From Paenibacillus oryzae (GTDB lineage Bacteria; Bacillota; Bacilli; Paenibacillales; Paenibacillaceae): a stretch of DNA of 64,000 nt. The notes beneath the pieces are model-generated. The model saw only the letters and a list, made by a program, of their open reading frames with translations, made no database searches and was not told the origin of the DNA. The stretch's first letter is position 1; every line of letters starts with the position of its first letter. Shown here piece by piece: positions 36,503 to 45,745 of this stretch. The position numbers and the translations under genes are program-made. The stretch spans positions 1 to 64,000 of the forward strand of contig NZ_LYPA01000056.1 in assembly GCF_001675045.1 (NCBI RefSeq), written 5' to 3'.

Positions 36503-37555
36503 TCAGTCCAAGCTTCTTGTCTTGCCGTTATTCACTTGGAAGAGATTTTGGACAGGGGCAGCTGCATAGCTTTGCACATCAGGCTCCGAATAAAGCTCCT
36601 TCATTACCGCCTCAATCGGCAGCTCTTCAATGGCCATATCCAATATGCCGAATTGCTCGTTGAACTGTGAAATAAACGGCCGCAGCGGCAGAATTTCCGT
36701 ATCTACCTCCAGTTCGACCTCGAACGGGCGGATACGCTCCATGATGCGCAAGCCTGCGGGCAGTTCATCAGGCACGGGCAGCTCGGTGACGATCCGCACC
36801 GTTTTTTTGTCGCCCAGCCTTTTACGCAAGCCGCTTAACGTATCATCCACTATGATCCGGCCATGATTGATGACCATTACCCGTTCCGCCAGCAGCTCGA
36901 CCTCCTCCAGATCATGCGTGGTCAAAATAAACGTAACCTTTTTTCTATTCATGCTGCGAATAAAGTTGCGAATATTTTCTTTGGCGATCATATCCAGGCC
37001 AATCGTTGGTTCATCCAGAAAAACGAGATCGGGACGATGCAGCATCGCCATAATAAACTCGCATCTCATCCGCTCTCCCAGCGACAGCTGACGCGTCGGT
37101 TTTCTCATGATATCCCCGACCTGAAGCAGCTCCACCAGTTCATCCAGCGTTTCCTTATATTCCTTATCCGGCACTCCATAAATCGCTTTGTTCATATAAA
37201 AGGCATCGGAGGGCGGAATATCCCAAAGCAGCTGGGACTTTTGCCCGAAAACAGCTCCAATTTTCCTTACGTATTCCCGCCTCTGCTTCCAAGGAACAAG
37301 CCCCATGCAGCGAATATCGCCGGAGGAGGGATGAAGGACGCCGGAAAGCATTTTTAACGTTGTGGATTTGCCTGCGCCGTTTGGTCCCAGGAAGGCAACC
37401 AGCTCGCCTTGCGAGATGTTGAACGAAATGCTGTCAACGGCCCGGACCTCCTTCATGGGACGCCGGATCAGCGACTTAGCCACTTCCCTCAACGTGTGTC
37501 CCCGTTCATAAATCGTAAATGTCCGGGTTAATTCTTTTACTTCAATCATGTCCAT
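36503..37555 (-). CDS. ABC-2 exporter ATPase
   Basis: A 350-residue ATPase: Walker A GPNGAGKST, signature LSLGERMRCEF, Walker B LVFLDEPTIGLD, then a C-terminal extension of about 100 residues. The Q-loop region GAVFGQKSQLLWDIPP is typical of the exporters that pair with DUF990/ABC2_membrane_6 permeases. Start 37555 (MDMIEV) follows GGAAGG. Last gene of the four-gene unit with two permeases and the doubled hydrolase. Substrate unknown. Confidence 0.9.
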   Translation of the reverse strand: MDMIEVKELTRTFTIYERGHTLREVAKSLIRRPMKEVRAVDSISFNISQGELVAFLGPNGAGKSTTLKMLSGVLHPSSGDIRCMGLVPWKQRREYVRKIGAVFGQKSQLLWDIPPSDAFYMNKAIYGVPDKEYKETLDELVELLQVGDIMRKPTRQLSLGERMRCEFIMAMLHRPDLVFLDEPTIGLDMIAKENIRNFIRSMNRKKVTFILTTHDLEEVELLAERVMVINHGRIIVDDTLSGLRKRLGDKKTVRIVTELPVPDELPAGLRIMERIRPFEVELEVDTEILPLRPFISQFNEQFGILDMAIEELPIEAVMKELYSEPDVQSYAAAPVQNLFQVNNGKTRSLD

Positions 37556-37618
37556 GCACCGTGCCTTCCACAAATTCAGGCAGCCAATAAGGCTTGTCTT
37601 AGAGGACTAAGACATATC

Positions 37619-38401
37619 CTAGCCGCCCGCGCTTGAATAGTTTTTTAGCATCGCATTCCAATACAGCATGCTGACCCCAACGATTCCCGCAGCCGATGCA
37701 AGCGCCCATAAGGCTCCCCAGCCTTCTCTGCCCAGCAGCGCCGCAGCGGGGACAAAGGCAATCAAACCTATGGGAAGCACGTAAGTAAGCATATTGCTTA
37801 ACGTTTTGGAATAAATCGTGCCGGGATACATTCCGAAGGAGGTAACCGCATCAAAAATATCAAAAACCCGGCTGCTGCCGACCCAACGGAACAGCAGGCC
37901 CGACAGAAACAGCGACATCGCAAACAGAATAGAGATGGACGCCAAAAACAGCAGCATAAATCGGAGCCAATCTCCGGCTCCGGGTGCCGCAATGCCGCTT
38001 AGGGCATACCCGAACAACACGCCCCCGCTAAGCAGACGCCCAAAGTCGTCGGGATCGAAACCATTCAGCATCGACATCAGCATGACGGGCCTCGGCTTCA
38101 GCAGCAGCAAATCGAAGGTGCCCTCTCTCACCTGCGACAAGGTTGTGCCCACCATTCCAAAAAAGAAAGGAAACGCAATCCCTTTTGCCAGAACAAAAAC
38201 GGCCTGCACCAGCAAAGCCTCGTAAAGGCTCCAGCCAGGAAAGGATGCCCCCGAGCTATAAACAAGCAAGGTGACAAGCGGAACAGCAAGATCGCCTGCA
38301 ATCAACAAAAGCATGCTTAGAGCAAAATGGCTGCGGTAAGCCATCATCTCCGCCAGCTTGACCCGAAAAACGGCGCCCCAGCATAACCAAATTCCCTTCA
38401 T
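37619..38401 (-). CDS. ABC-2 exporter permease (DUF990-like), subunit 2
   Basis: A 260-residue permease with six predicted membrane segments. Start 38401 (MKGIWLCWG) overlaps the preceding permease stop by 4 nt (ATGA). The sequence VREGTFDLLLLKPRP (minus the usual spacing) is the hallmark of ABC2_membrane_6 permeases. The 63-nt gap to the ATPase contains a short dyad (GTCTTA / TAAGAC). Confidence 0.88.
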   Translation of the reverse strand: MKGIWLCWGAVFRVKLAEMMAYRSHFALSMLLLIAGDLAVPLVTLLVYSSGASFPGWSLYEALLVQAVFVLAKGIAFPFFFGMVGTTLSQVREGTFDLLLLKPRPVMLMSMLNGFDPDDFGRLLSGGVLFGYALSGIAAPGAGDWLRFMLLFLASISILFAMSLFLSGLLFRWVGSSRVFDIFDAVTSFGMYPGTIYSKTLSNMLTYVLPIGLIAFVPAAALLGREGWGALWALASAAGIVGVSMLYWNAMLKNYSSAGG

Positions 38402-39207
38402 ACGCCAACCCCCGTAAAACGCTTCATCGCCAAATGATACAGCCATAACGCCAAACCTGCGGTAACGGCAACCGCGGCAGCCTGCAAGCCCACCGCTTCC
38501 GCCATCGTGAGCGAAACGCCCGCAAGCTCGTAATCGCCGATATACACCCGCGTCGGCAAATACGTAATGAACTGAAACGGCAGGAAAAACAGGATCTTTT
38601 GCAGAACCTCCGGAAAAAAGGACAACGGCAGGAATACGCCGGCGCTAATATCCTTGAGCAGTAGAAATACTCTTCGAATGCCCTCCGCCCTCACGAGCCA
38701 AAAGGCAGTTAACCCCACGCAATAATTAATAAAAAAATTCATCAGGAAGCTGAGCAAAATGGAAATGGCGGCCCACCCCGGAGAGGCGGGCATCAGGTCG
38801 ACTCCAAAAAGAAAGATAAACAGCAGCATAACCGGCAATACCTCCACCCCTAAAGCAAGGGAGCGATGCCCGATTTTCTGGGCCAGCGCAAACAGCCAAT
38901 GTGGCAGCGGCCTTAGCGCAAAGGTGACAAACTTGCCGGAGCGGACCAGCATCTGCAAATTCCAGTCCGCAAAATCAAAGGTTATATAATGAATAAGCGT
39001 TACGACTCCGAAATACGTCAGCATCTGCTGAAAGGTTAAGCCGTTAATCGTTTCCTTTCCAACAAACATGGCTTGCCAAATAAACACCTGCACCAGAAAC
39101 AGCACAGGTCCAACAAGGAGCGAAGCCAGCATATGCGTGCGGAAAGCGGCCCACTCCTTGTACGTGACAAAGCCGATAGCGCGAATCATCGCAAACAGTC
39201 TACTCAA
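38398..39207 (-). CDS. ABC-2 exporter permease (DUF990-like), subunit 1
   Basis: A permease of about 269 residues with six membrane segments and VRSGKFVTFALRPLPH, the hallmark stretch shared with subunit 2. The start is not certain: TTG at 39207 overlaps the previous stop by 4 nt (TTGA) with GGGAG 10 nt before it. TTG 39213 and ATG 39189 are alternatives. Confidence 0.85.
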   Translation of the reverse strand: MSRLFAMIRAIGFVTYKEWAAFRTHMLASLLVGPVLFLVQVFIWQAMFVGKETINGLTFQQMLTYFGVVTLIHYITFDFADWNLQMLVRSGKFVTFALRPLPHWLFALAQKIGHRSLALGVEVLPVMLLFIFLFGVDLMPASPGWAAISILLSFLMNFFINYCVGLTAFWLVRAEGIRRVFLLLKDISAGVFLPLSFFPEVLQKILFFLPFQFITYLPTRVYIGDYELAGVSLTMAEAVGLQAAAVAVTAGLALWLYHLAMKRFTGVGV

Positions 39208-41552
39208 CGCCAACCCGCTCCCATAATGTTTAATGTGCCGATAACAGTTTCGGGCGACCAGTCTTTATTAGACGGAACAAAATAAATCATAACTGCGTTG
39301 TGCTGTGGATCAACCACAAGCTTGCTGCGGCCTGCGCCTTCATGGCAGAAGGAGCCCTCCGGCAGCCATTCTCCCGCTCCGGCCAAGGTTGGGCCAATGC
39401 CGTATATTTTGCTCTCGCATCTTCCGCCCCAATCAAAGGCGAATATACCAGGCTCAAGACTATTGGCCGACATCCTCTCTATCGATTTGCGGGACAAAAT
39501 TTTGACTCCGTCAAGCGAACCGCCATTCAACAGCATCTGCCCAAAACGAAACAGATCAGGCAGCGTGGAGTATAACCCGCCTCCGCTAGGCGGCGGAGAA
39601 TAGGCCTTATCCTTCCGTTCCCCGATTAATCGTTCATATTCGTTATCGGCTACGAGACAAACCTCGTCCTGAAGCTCCTGCGGCACGTCAAAAAATGTCC
39701 GCGTCATGCCTAGCGGCTCTGCGATATGCTCCAAAATGTATTGCTCGTACGGCTTTCCGCTGGCGCGGGCTATAAGCTCGCCCAATATGGCATAACCTGC
39801 GCTGGAATAGCTCCACTCCTCTCCCGGCCGGGACAACGGCTTGCCTCCAAGCATGGCGCGAATCCATGCCGAACGGCGCTGCTTCTCCAGCTCCTCGGGA
39901 TCAGTTACCGCCCACGGGCCCTCCGTTTCCGGCAGGTATGCAAACATTACAGCCCACCAGCCCGCGGGATACGGCTCCTGATAATATCCGCCGTCCGCCG
40001 GCAAGCCGGAGGTATGATTAAGCAATTGCATAATCGTTATTTTTTCGTATAGGGGATGCTTGAATTCCGGTATCCATTCCGCAACCGGCTGACGCAGAAA
40101 CAGCTTTCCTTGCTCGATCAGCTGAAAAACGGCTGCTGCGGTAAACAGCTTGGTAATGGAAGCGATACGACGAATGGAGTTCACCTCCAGCTTGCCGGCG
40201 GGATCATTATGCCGCAGCGGTCCCATTGCCCCAGTCGCAAATATTTCTCCATCCCGGGAAAGCAAATACGAGCCGCATTGCACAAGCTCCGCTCCAATCA
40301 GCCTGTCGAAATGCTCCTCCAGCCTAAGAAGGCTTTCTGGCTCATAACCAGCTTCTGCCGGCGTAACGCTGAGCAGCGGATTTGAAGATTTTCGCGCCTC
40401 CGTTTTTGCCAGAAGTCCCGACCATACAATAGCGCGCGGCATCAATACGGATTCATTCGTAAAGCCTTTGAACGACGGTACAAAAAAGACAAACACCAGC
40501 TCTTCGGCGGGATCTATGTACAGGCCTGAGTGCCCAAAGCCTTCATGGGAAAAGGTGCCTTGGCTGCACAAATCGTAATGCTCCAGCGACCAGCCCAGAC
40601 CAAATGAATAATTGGCAAGCTCGTTTCCCCAGCCATTATGGGCAATGCCCTTCATATGGTTGCTTGTTAAAAGCTCGACCGCTCTTGGGGACAAAATCCG
40701 TTTGCCGTCCAGATGGCCGCCGTTCAGCATCATCTGCCCGAATTTCCATAAGTCGTCCAGGCTGGAATAAAGACCGTTTCCGGATCTTGGCGGAGCTTCC
40801 TCCCTGGGCTTTATTGAAAATTGCAGCGCCTCCCTATCCCACTCCTGAGTTACGCACACCTCGCCCCACAACGCCTCCGGCACGGCAAAAAAGCTTCTTT
40901 CCATACCCAGCGGCTCCAAAATTTCTTCCCGGATATAGGTTTCATACGGCTTGCCTGTTACCTTGCTAATAATCGCTCCAAGCAAAGCATACCCGCTTGT
41001 GGAATAGATCCATTCCTTGCCTGGCATCGTTTGCAGCGGCCCGGCCAGAATGGTCTGAATCCAGCTAATGCCTTGCTGGTCATTGCAATATTCCCTTATA
41101 ATGCGTTCGAACCAAGGCAGCGGGTAAGGCTCGTTATGAAAGCCGGGATCGCCCCTCAAGCCAGAGGTATGAGTCAGCAAATGAAAAATCGTTATTTCCC
41201 TATGCTTGCTTGTGTCCATTTCCGGCAATATGCTTGCCGCCGATTGATGCAAATGCAGCAGTCCGCGGTCGATCAGCTGCCCTATCGCAACCGCTGTAAA
41301 CGCTTTAGTTATGGAGTATGCTTTACGGATGGAGTCCGGCATCAATTCCGGGCTGTTTTCCTGATGGTTGAGCCGGCCTAAAGCCCGGCGGGCAATTACC
41401 TTGCCTTTTCTGGCTATGAGATAGCTCGCTCCCTGCAGCGTACCGTCTGCGATCAATGCCTCATAATGCGCCTGCAAAACATCAAGAGCCCGGTTATCGT
41501 ATCCAAGCTCCTCGGCTAACCCATCCGTTTTTCCTTCATGAGTGGAATTCAT
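39204..41552 (-). CDS. Tandem beta-lactamase-fold serine hydrolase (two domains)
   Basis: A 782-residue cytosolic-looking protein made of two homologous class C beta-lactamase/esterase domains. Domain 1 (about 15-385) has the SxxK motif YSITKAF and the YxN-like YSTSGYALLG; domain 2 (about 390-782) has ASITKLF and YSSAGYAILG. Both keep HTSGL and share matching segments such as PLGM(E/T)R(S/T)FF. Each could be active. No signal peptide. It is translationally coupled to an ABC-2 exporter, suggesting it makes, matures or detoxifies the exported compound; this is inference. The start follows GGGAGG. Confidence 0.88.
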   Translation of the reverse strand: MNSTHEGKTDGLAEELGYDNRALDVLQAHYEALIADGTLQGASYLIARKGKVIARRALGRLNHQENSPELMPDSIRKAYSITKAFTAVAIGQLIDRGLLHLHQSAASILPEMDTSKHREITIFHLLTHTSGLRGDPGFHNEPYPLPWFERIIREYCNDQQGISWIQTILAGPLQTMPGKEWIYSTSGYALLGAIISKVTGKPYETYIREEILEPLGMERSFFAVPEALWGEVCVTQEWDREALQFSIKPREEAPPRSGNGLYSSLDDLWKFGQMMLNGGHLDGKRILSPRAVELLTSNHMKGIAHNGWGNELANYSFGLGWSLEHYDLCSQGTFSHEGFGHSGLYIDPAEELVFVFFVPSFKGFTNESVLMPRAIVWSGLLAKTEARKSSNPLLSVTPAEAGYEPESLLRLEEHFDRLIGAELVQCGSYLLSRDGEIFATGAMGPLRHNDPAGKLEVNSIRRIASITKLFTAAAVFQLIEQGKLFLRQPVAEWIPEFKHPLYEKITIMQLLNHTSGLPADGGYYQEPYPAGWWAVMFAYLPETEGPWAVTDPEELEKQRRSAWIRAMLGGKPLSRPGEEWSYSSAGYAILGELIARASGKPYEQYILEHIAEPLGMTRTFFDVPQELQDEVCLVADNEYERLIGERKDKAYSPPPSGGGLYSTLPDLFRFGQMLLNGGSLDGVKILSRKSIERMSANSLEPGIFAFDWGGRCESKIYGIGPTLAGAGEWLPEGSFCHEGAGRSKLVVDPQHNAVMIYFVPSNKDWSPETVIGTLNIMGAGWR

Positions 41553-41717
41553 GTACGTAGACCTCCCTCGGCCTTAATTTTTCGTTATTTGGGTTACTTT
41601 CTGATTTTATGAAAAATATCCCATTCCGTAAATGTATTTTTTCACTATAATCAATTTTGTCGATGAAACCATGCATTGCATAGCGTACTACAAGCAGTGG
41701 TCAGGGGATGTTGATGT

Positions 41718-41808
41718 TGGATTTGGATTTGGTTTTGGTTTTGGATTTGGTTGGTTTTGGTTTTGGATTTGGTTGGTTTTGGTTTTGGTTTTGGTTTTGG
41801 TTTTGGTT
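41718..41808. repeat. GGTTTT/GGATTT hexamer tract
   Basis: About 15 units of a 6-bp (sometimes 5-bp) G/T repeat, mostly GGTTTT. It lies just before array 2. Guanine runs are only two long. Confidence 0.9.
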
Positions 41809-41846
41809 CGTTTCTATGGTTCTTGGAACTACCTTGCAGGACACTC

Positions 41847-42025
41847 ATTTGTATGATTATTCATATAAAAATCGGACTCTGAAAAGCTGATTTAACTATT
41901 TTGTACGATAGATCATACAAAGCTCCAGATTTTGAATAGCAGGCTTCAGATTTTGTACGAACTATCATACAAACTACTATCCATGATCTTTTTCTCACGG
42001 TATTTTGTATGGAAATTCACACAAA
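41847..42025. repeat. Diverged 52-bp palindrome array (array 2)
   Basis: Four palindromes of the array-1 type, each with 9-bp arms and a 4-nt loop, begin at 41847, 41899, 41951 and 42003, exactly 52 bp apart. Two of them read TTTTGTACGA, loop, TCATACAAA; the outer two are more degenerate (TTTGTATGA/TCATATAAA and TTTTGTATGG/TCACACAAA). The 29-bp spacers share no clear sequence with array 1 or each other. Confidence 0.85.
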
Positions 42026-42071
42026 TTTACCCATACGAGTAAGATGCTCAAATTATAAAGAAGCCGCCAGC

Positions 42072-42145
42072 CAGCAGCCTTGCATCGACGGGTGGTGCAG
42101 CAGTGCAGCAGCGCAGCAGCCTTGCATCGACGGGTGGCGCAGCAG
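42072..42145. repeat. 32-bp direct repeat at 42-bp spacing
   Basis: CAGCAGCCTTGCATCGACGG followed by GTGG(T/C)GCAGCAG occurs twice (from 42072 and 42114) with one difference. GCAGCAG also occurs in array-1 spacers. Confidence 0.85.
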
Positions 42146-42167
42146 CCAGCAGACTGCTTGCCAATGA

Positions 42168-42208
42168 AAAATGCTGAAGCAGCGCTACGCGCGCTGCTTC
42201 AGCATTTT
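42168..42208 (-). terminator. Terminator overlapping the end of the GH3 gene
   Basis: A perfect 18-bp stem (arms 42168-42185 and 42191-42208) with a 5-nt loop and a following T run on the minus strand. The last codons and the first base of the stop codon lie in the stem. Confidence 0.92.
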
Positions 42209-44596
42209 GTTTCTTTCCTTGATGAAGTGGCGAAGCCCCTTGAAGAAACGGCCATTGGCAATCATCAGCAAGCCGTCCAGCATCGGCATGTTGACAATGC
42301 CCCCCGTCATTCTGGAAATGCCGCGGAACGGCATATGATAAACCGACATCATAAGCAGATTCGCCGTGCTTCTCCTGCCCGTTTTACGCAGAAACCAATG
42401 CGCAAACGAAATGAGATGAAACGTTAACCTGGCAAACCAGCCCCGCGCATATTGGCATTGGGCAATGGTATCGTTGTAGCCCAGCGGCTTGCTGCGATCC
42501 CAGGTAGAAACCGGAAGGCTTCGGCCAAGCAGCTGCTCGAACTCCTCATCCTTCACCTCGTTCACCTTGCCGGAATAATAGGTGGGCAGCTTTTCCCGGT
42601 CATAAGGGACAGGGGCGCCTGTCCCCTCCACAAACAGCAGCTCCTCCAGTCTGATATCCGCGCTGGAGGCCCCGATCATGATACGGTAATTCCCCTCTTC
42701 CACTTCCCACTTATTGGTTATAATATTAAAATAACGAAACGTTTTGTCGTCAAAAGGAATCGTTACCCGTTTGGACTCACCCGCATTAATAAACACCTTG
42801 GTAAAGCCCTTCAGCTCCTTTTGGGGCCGAAAAACCTCGCCCGACTCGCAGCCTACGTACAGTTGAGCAATCTCCATGCCTGCCACCCGGCCGGAATTGG
42901 TAATGGTAAAGGTTACCCGATCGGGTTGAACGACAATATCGGAATAGTCGAAGGTTGTATAGCTCAAGCCAAATCCAAACGGAAACAGCACATCCACCCC
43001 GGCGGTATCGTAATACCGGTAGCCGATATACAGGCCCTCGCGATATTCCGCCGTAACCTCCTTGCCGGGAAAATAACGATATGACGGAGTATCCTCATAA
43101 CGAAGCGGATAGGTTTCCGCCAGCTTGCCGGATGGATTGACGTCTCCGGACAGCACCCTCAATATGGCGCGCGCTCCGGCCTGGCCGCCCAGATAACCGT
43201 GCAGCAGTCCCTTTACCTTTCCAATCCACGGCATCTCGACTGCCGAGCCGCAGGATAGGATTACAACGATATTGGGATTAACCTCAAAAAGCGCATCCAG
43301 CAAATCAACCTGATTTTCCGGAATAGCCATAGTTGGCCTGTCTACTCCATCTGCCTCCGTTACCTCATCCAGCCCCATATACAGCAGCACCACATCCGCT
43401 TGTCCCGCAATCGCGCAAGCGTTTTGAATCAATTGGCGGTTTTTTTTGCCATAGCGTTCAAAGCCTTGCTCATAGCCGATACTGATAATGCCGGATTCCT
43501 CAAAGCAATTCAACGTATGATCCAGTATAGTAGGATTAACGATGGAGGAGCCTGCTCCCTGATAACGCGCATCCTTGGCAAAGTCGCCGATGACCGCAAC
43601 CTTTTTACCGAATTTCAGCGGCAAAATAGCTCCTTCGTTTTTAAGCAGCACGATGGATTCCTCGGCTACCTTCTGAGAAACCCGGTGATGCCTCTCAACA
43701 TTAAAATTGGCGACGCTGCCGCGCCGGGCCTCTCCCGTCGTAAAGATCAAATCCAGCAGCCTGTCCACGTTTTCGTCAAGCACGCTTTCGTCCAGTTGGC
43801 CGCTCGACACGGCTTCTACAATTTCCTTATCCGTTTCGCCAGCCGTCGTTGGCATTTCCAGCTCATTGCCGGCGAGAAGGCCAGAAAGCCGGTCGTTGCT
43901 TCCGCCCCAATCGGTAATGACCGTTCCCCCGTAGCCCCATTCTCCGCGCAAAATATCCTGCATCAAATGTGTGTTTTCATTGGCGTAGGTTCCATTTAAT
44001 TTATTGTAGGAGGACATGAGCGCTTTGGTTTGCCCTTCTTTTATAGCGATTTCAAACGCGGTCAAATAAATTTCACGCAGCGTTCGTTCATCCAGCACGG
44101 TATCAATGGACATCCGTCTTTCTTCCTGGTTGTTAACCGCAAAATGCTTGACGCAAGCGGATACGCCCTGCGATTGAATGCCCCTGATGTAACCGGCAGC
44201 CATCTTTCCGGCCAGGTAGGGGTCTTCGCTAAAATATTCAAAGTTTCTGCCGCATAGCGGATTCCGCTTCATATTAATGCCGGGACCAAGCAATACGTTA
44301 ACGTTTTGAAAAACGGCTTCTTCACCCAAATATTCGCCAACCCGTTCTCCCAGGTCCGTGTTCCAGCTATTGGCGACAGTAGCCACCGTCGGATAACAAG
44401 TCGCGGGAACGCCGGCGTTCAGGCCAAGCTTGTCCGCAGCAACCGCCTGTCTGCGAATACCGTGAGGTCCGTCCGCCAGAAACATGCTGGGAATGCCCAA
44501 ACGCTGGATGTCCTGCGTTTGCCAGAAGTCCTTGCCCGACATCAGGGAAGCCTTTTCCTCTAGCGTCATCTGCTGTATCAACTGTTTATACTTCAT
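42185..44596 (-). CDS. Glycoside hydrolase family 3 (beta-glucosidase type), copy 2
   Basis: An 803-residue cytosolic enzyme: GH3 N domain with nucleophile Asp229 (GGTVITDWGG), GH3 C domain, fibronectin III-like domain (about 580-660) and a further basic, amphipathic tail of about 90 residues (GRRSTANLLMMSVYHMPF). The tail is shared with the paralogue at 46411-48822. Likely exo-acting on beta-glucosides or beta-xylosides; substrate not certain. Last gene of a four-gene unit. The start follows GAGGAATCGGA. Confidence 0.9.
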   Translation of the reverse strand: MKYKQLIQQMTLEEKASLMSGKDFWQTQDIQRLGIPSMFLADGPHGIRRQAVAADKLGLNAGVPATCYPTVATVANSWNTDLGERVGEYLGEEAVFQNVNVLLGPGINMKRNPLCGRNFEYFSEDPYLAGKMAAGYIRGIQSQGVSACVKHFAVNNQEERRMSIDTVLDERTLREIYLTAFEIAIKEGQTKALMSSYNKLNGTYANENTHLMQDILRGEWGYGGTVITDWGGSNDRLSGLLAGNELEMPTTAGETDKEIVEAVSSGQLDESVLDENVDRLLDLIFTTGEARRGSVANFNVERHHRVSQKVAEESIVLLKNEGAILPLKFGKKVAVIGDFAKDARYQGAGSSIVNPTILDHTLNCFEESGIISIGYEQGFERYGKKNRQLIQNACAIAGQADVVLLYMGLDEVTEADGVDRPTMAIPENQVDLLDALFEVNPNIVVILSCGSAVEMPWIGKVKGLLHGYLGGQAGARAILRVLSGDVNPSGKLAETYPLRYEDTPSYRYFPGKEVTAEYREGLYIGYRYYDTAGVDVLFPFGFGLSYTTFDYSDIVVQPDRVTFTITNSGRVAGMEIAQLYVGCESGEVFRPQKELKGFTKVFINAGESKRVTIPFDDKTFRYFNIITNKWEVEEGNYRIMIGASSADIRLEELLFVEGTGAPVPYDREKLPTYYSGKVNEVKDEEFEQLLGRSLPVSTWDRSKPLGYNDTIAQCQYARGWFARLTFHLISFAHWFLRKTGRRSTANLLMMSVYHMPFRGISRMTGGIVNMPMLDGLLMIANGRFFKGLRHFIKERNKMLKQRA

Positions 44597-44687
44597 TCCG
44601 ATTCCTCATTCTGCATTTTAAGAAGCTGGTCAAAAAGCGCTCCATAGTATTCCTTAATATTACTATATCTATAGAACAAAAGAAAAG

Positions 44688-44721
44688 AAGCAGAAGCCGC
44701 TAAAGGCCACCGCTTCTTCCC
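44688..44721 (-). terminator. Possible weak hairpin after the GT2 gene
   Basis: AGAAGC / GCTTCT with an interrupted inner stem and a T-rich run after it. The gap 44597-44722 may thus reduce expression of the downstream GH3 gene. Confidence 0.4.
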
Positions 44722-44722
44722 G

Positions 44723-45745
44723 TCAGTTAAAACCGACCAAACGCTGCGACAATTTATAAGCGCCAACGGAAATGCTCCGCCCGGCGCGTCCCGGCAGGCT
44801 CGTTAAGCCGCCCAGAACTCCGAATCGTAAATGCCGGTGCAATTTGGCATCCTTATTCCGAATAAATTTCCACAATTCTTTTTTCTTTCGCAAATTTTCC
44901 GCAGACCCTGAACGAATCAGTAAAATCGTCGAAATGACCGTCACGATTTCAAGATGCCTGAACATATAGTGTCGGAGCTGGGCATTATGAATCAGGCTAA
45001 GATCCACCTGCTCCACCATCAGCTTGTTTACCTTGATCTGCTGGTCAATCCTTTTGATCATAATACGCTCTTGAACGGATTGATCATCCCGTCCGATAAA
45101 ATAGCGGTAGAAGTCCGCATTGACATAATACATGCTCTGGACAAAACGAAGCGGAATGTAAACAAATAAATTATCGACATAAAAGGTATGCTTGGGCAGC
45201 TGCAAGCCGCAATCTCTGAGCAGCCCGGTTCTATAGGTTATGGAATGCATCATTAAATATTGTCCCTTGCGGAAAAGCCTGATGTCCTCCCACGAAAACA
45301 AAACATCCTCAGGAAGCACATTGTTATATTTCATAACCTTTTTATAGCTTGCGCCTTCTTTTTCATACACAAAATTGCTGATCAGCATGTCCGTCTGCTG
45401 ACGCCGCTCCGTCAAGCCGCGCAGGGCGCCCAGCACCTTCATGTAGGCCCTTATATCAACCCAGTCGTCGCTGTCCACAACCTTGAAATACTTCCCCGAC
45501 GCGTTGCGGATTCCTGTATTGACAGCCTCGCCATGACCCCCGTTTTCCTGATGGATCGCTTTTACAATCGTGGGGTATTTGGCCTCATATTCGTCCGCAA
45601 TAGCCGCCGTCCCGTCGGAGGAGCCGTCATTGACAATAAGCAATTCAACGTCCTCGCCGCCCGGCAGAAGGGATTCGATGCAATAGCGCATATAGTCCTG
45701 CGAATTGTAGCAAGGGATCGCAACCGTTAACAGTTTCATGTTCAC
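44723..45745 (-). CDS. Glycosyltransferase family 2
   Basis: A 340-residue cytosolic GT-A enzyme with VAIPCYNSQDYM, LLIVNDGSSDGTA and VVDSDDWVD (metal-binding DxD-type). It transfers sugar from a nucleotide sugar to an unknown acceptor. The GTG start overlaps the GtrA-like stop (GTGA); ATG at 45739 is the alternative. The GT2/GtrA pairing recalls systems that load sugar on undecaprenyl phosphate for cell-wall polymer decoration. Confidence 0.88.
   Translation of the reverse strand: MNMKLLTVAIPCYNSQDYMRYCIESLLPGGEDVELLIVNDGSSDGTAAIADEYEAKYPTIVKAIHQENGGHGEAVNTGIRNASGKYFKVVDSDDWVDIRAYMKVLGALRGLTERRQQTDMLISNFVYEKEGASYKKVMKYNNVLPEDVLFSWEDIRLFRKGQYLMMHSITYRTGLLRDCGLQLPKHTFYVDNLFVYIPLRFVQSMYYVNADFYRYFIGRDDQSVQERIMIKRIDQQIKVNKLMVEQVDLSLIHNAQLRHYMFRHLEIVTVISTILLIRSGSAENLRKKKELWKFIRNKDAKLHRHLRFGVLGGLTSLPGRAGRSISVGAYKLSQRLVGFN

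Noticed and set aside
41718..41808. Telomere-like or G-quadruplex element
   Set aside because: Guanine runs are only two long and irregular; better described as a simple repeat.
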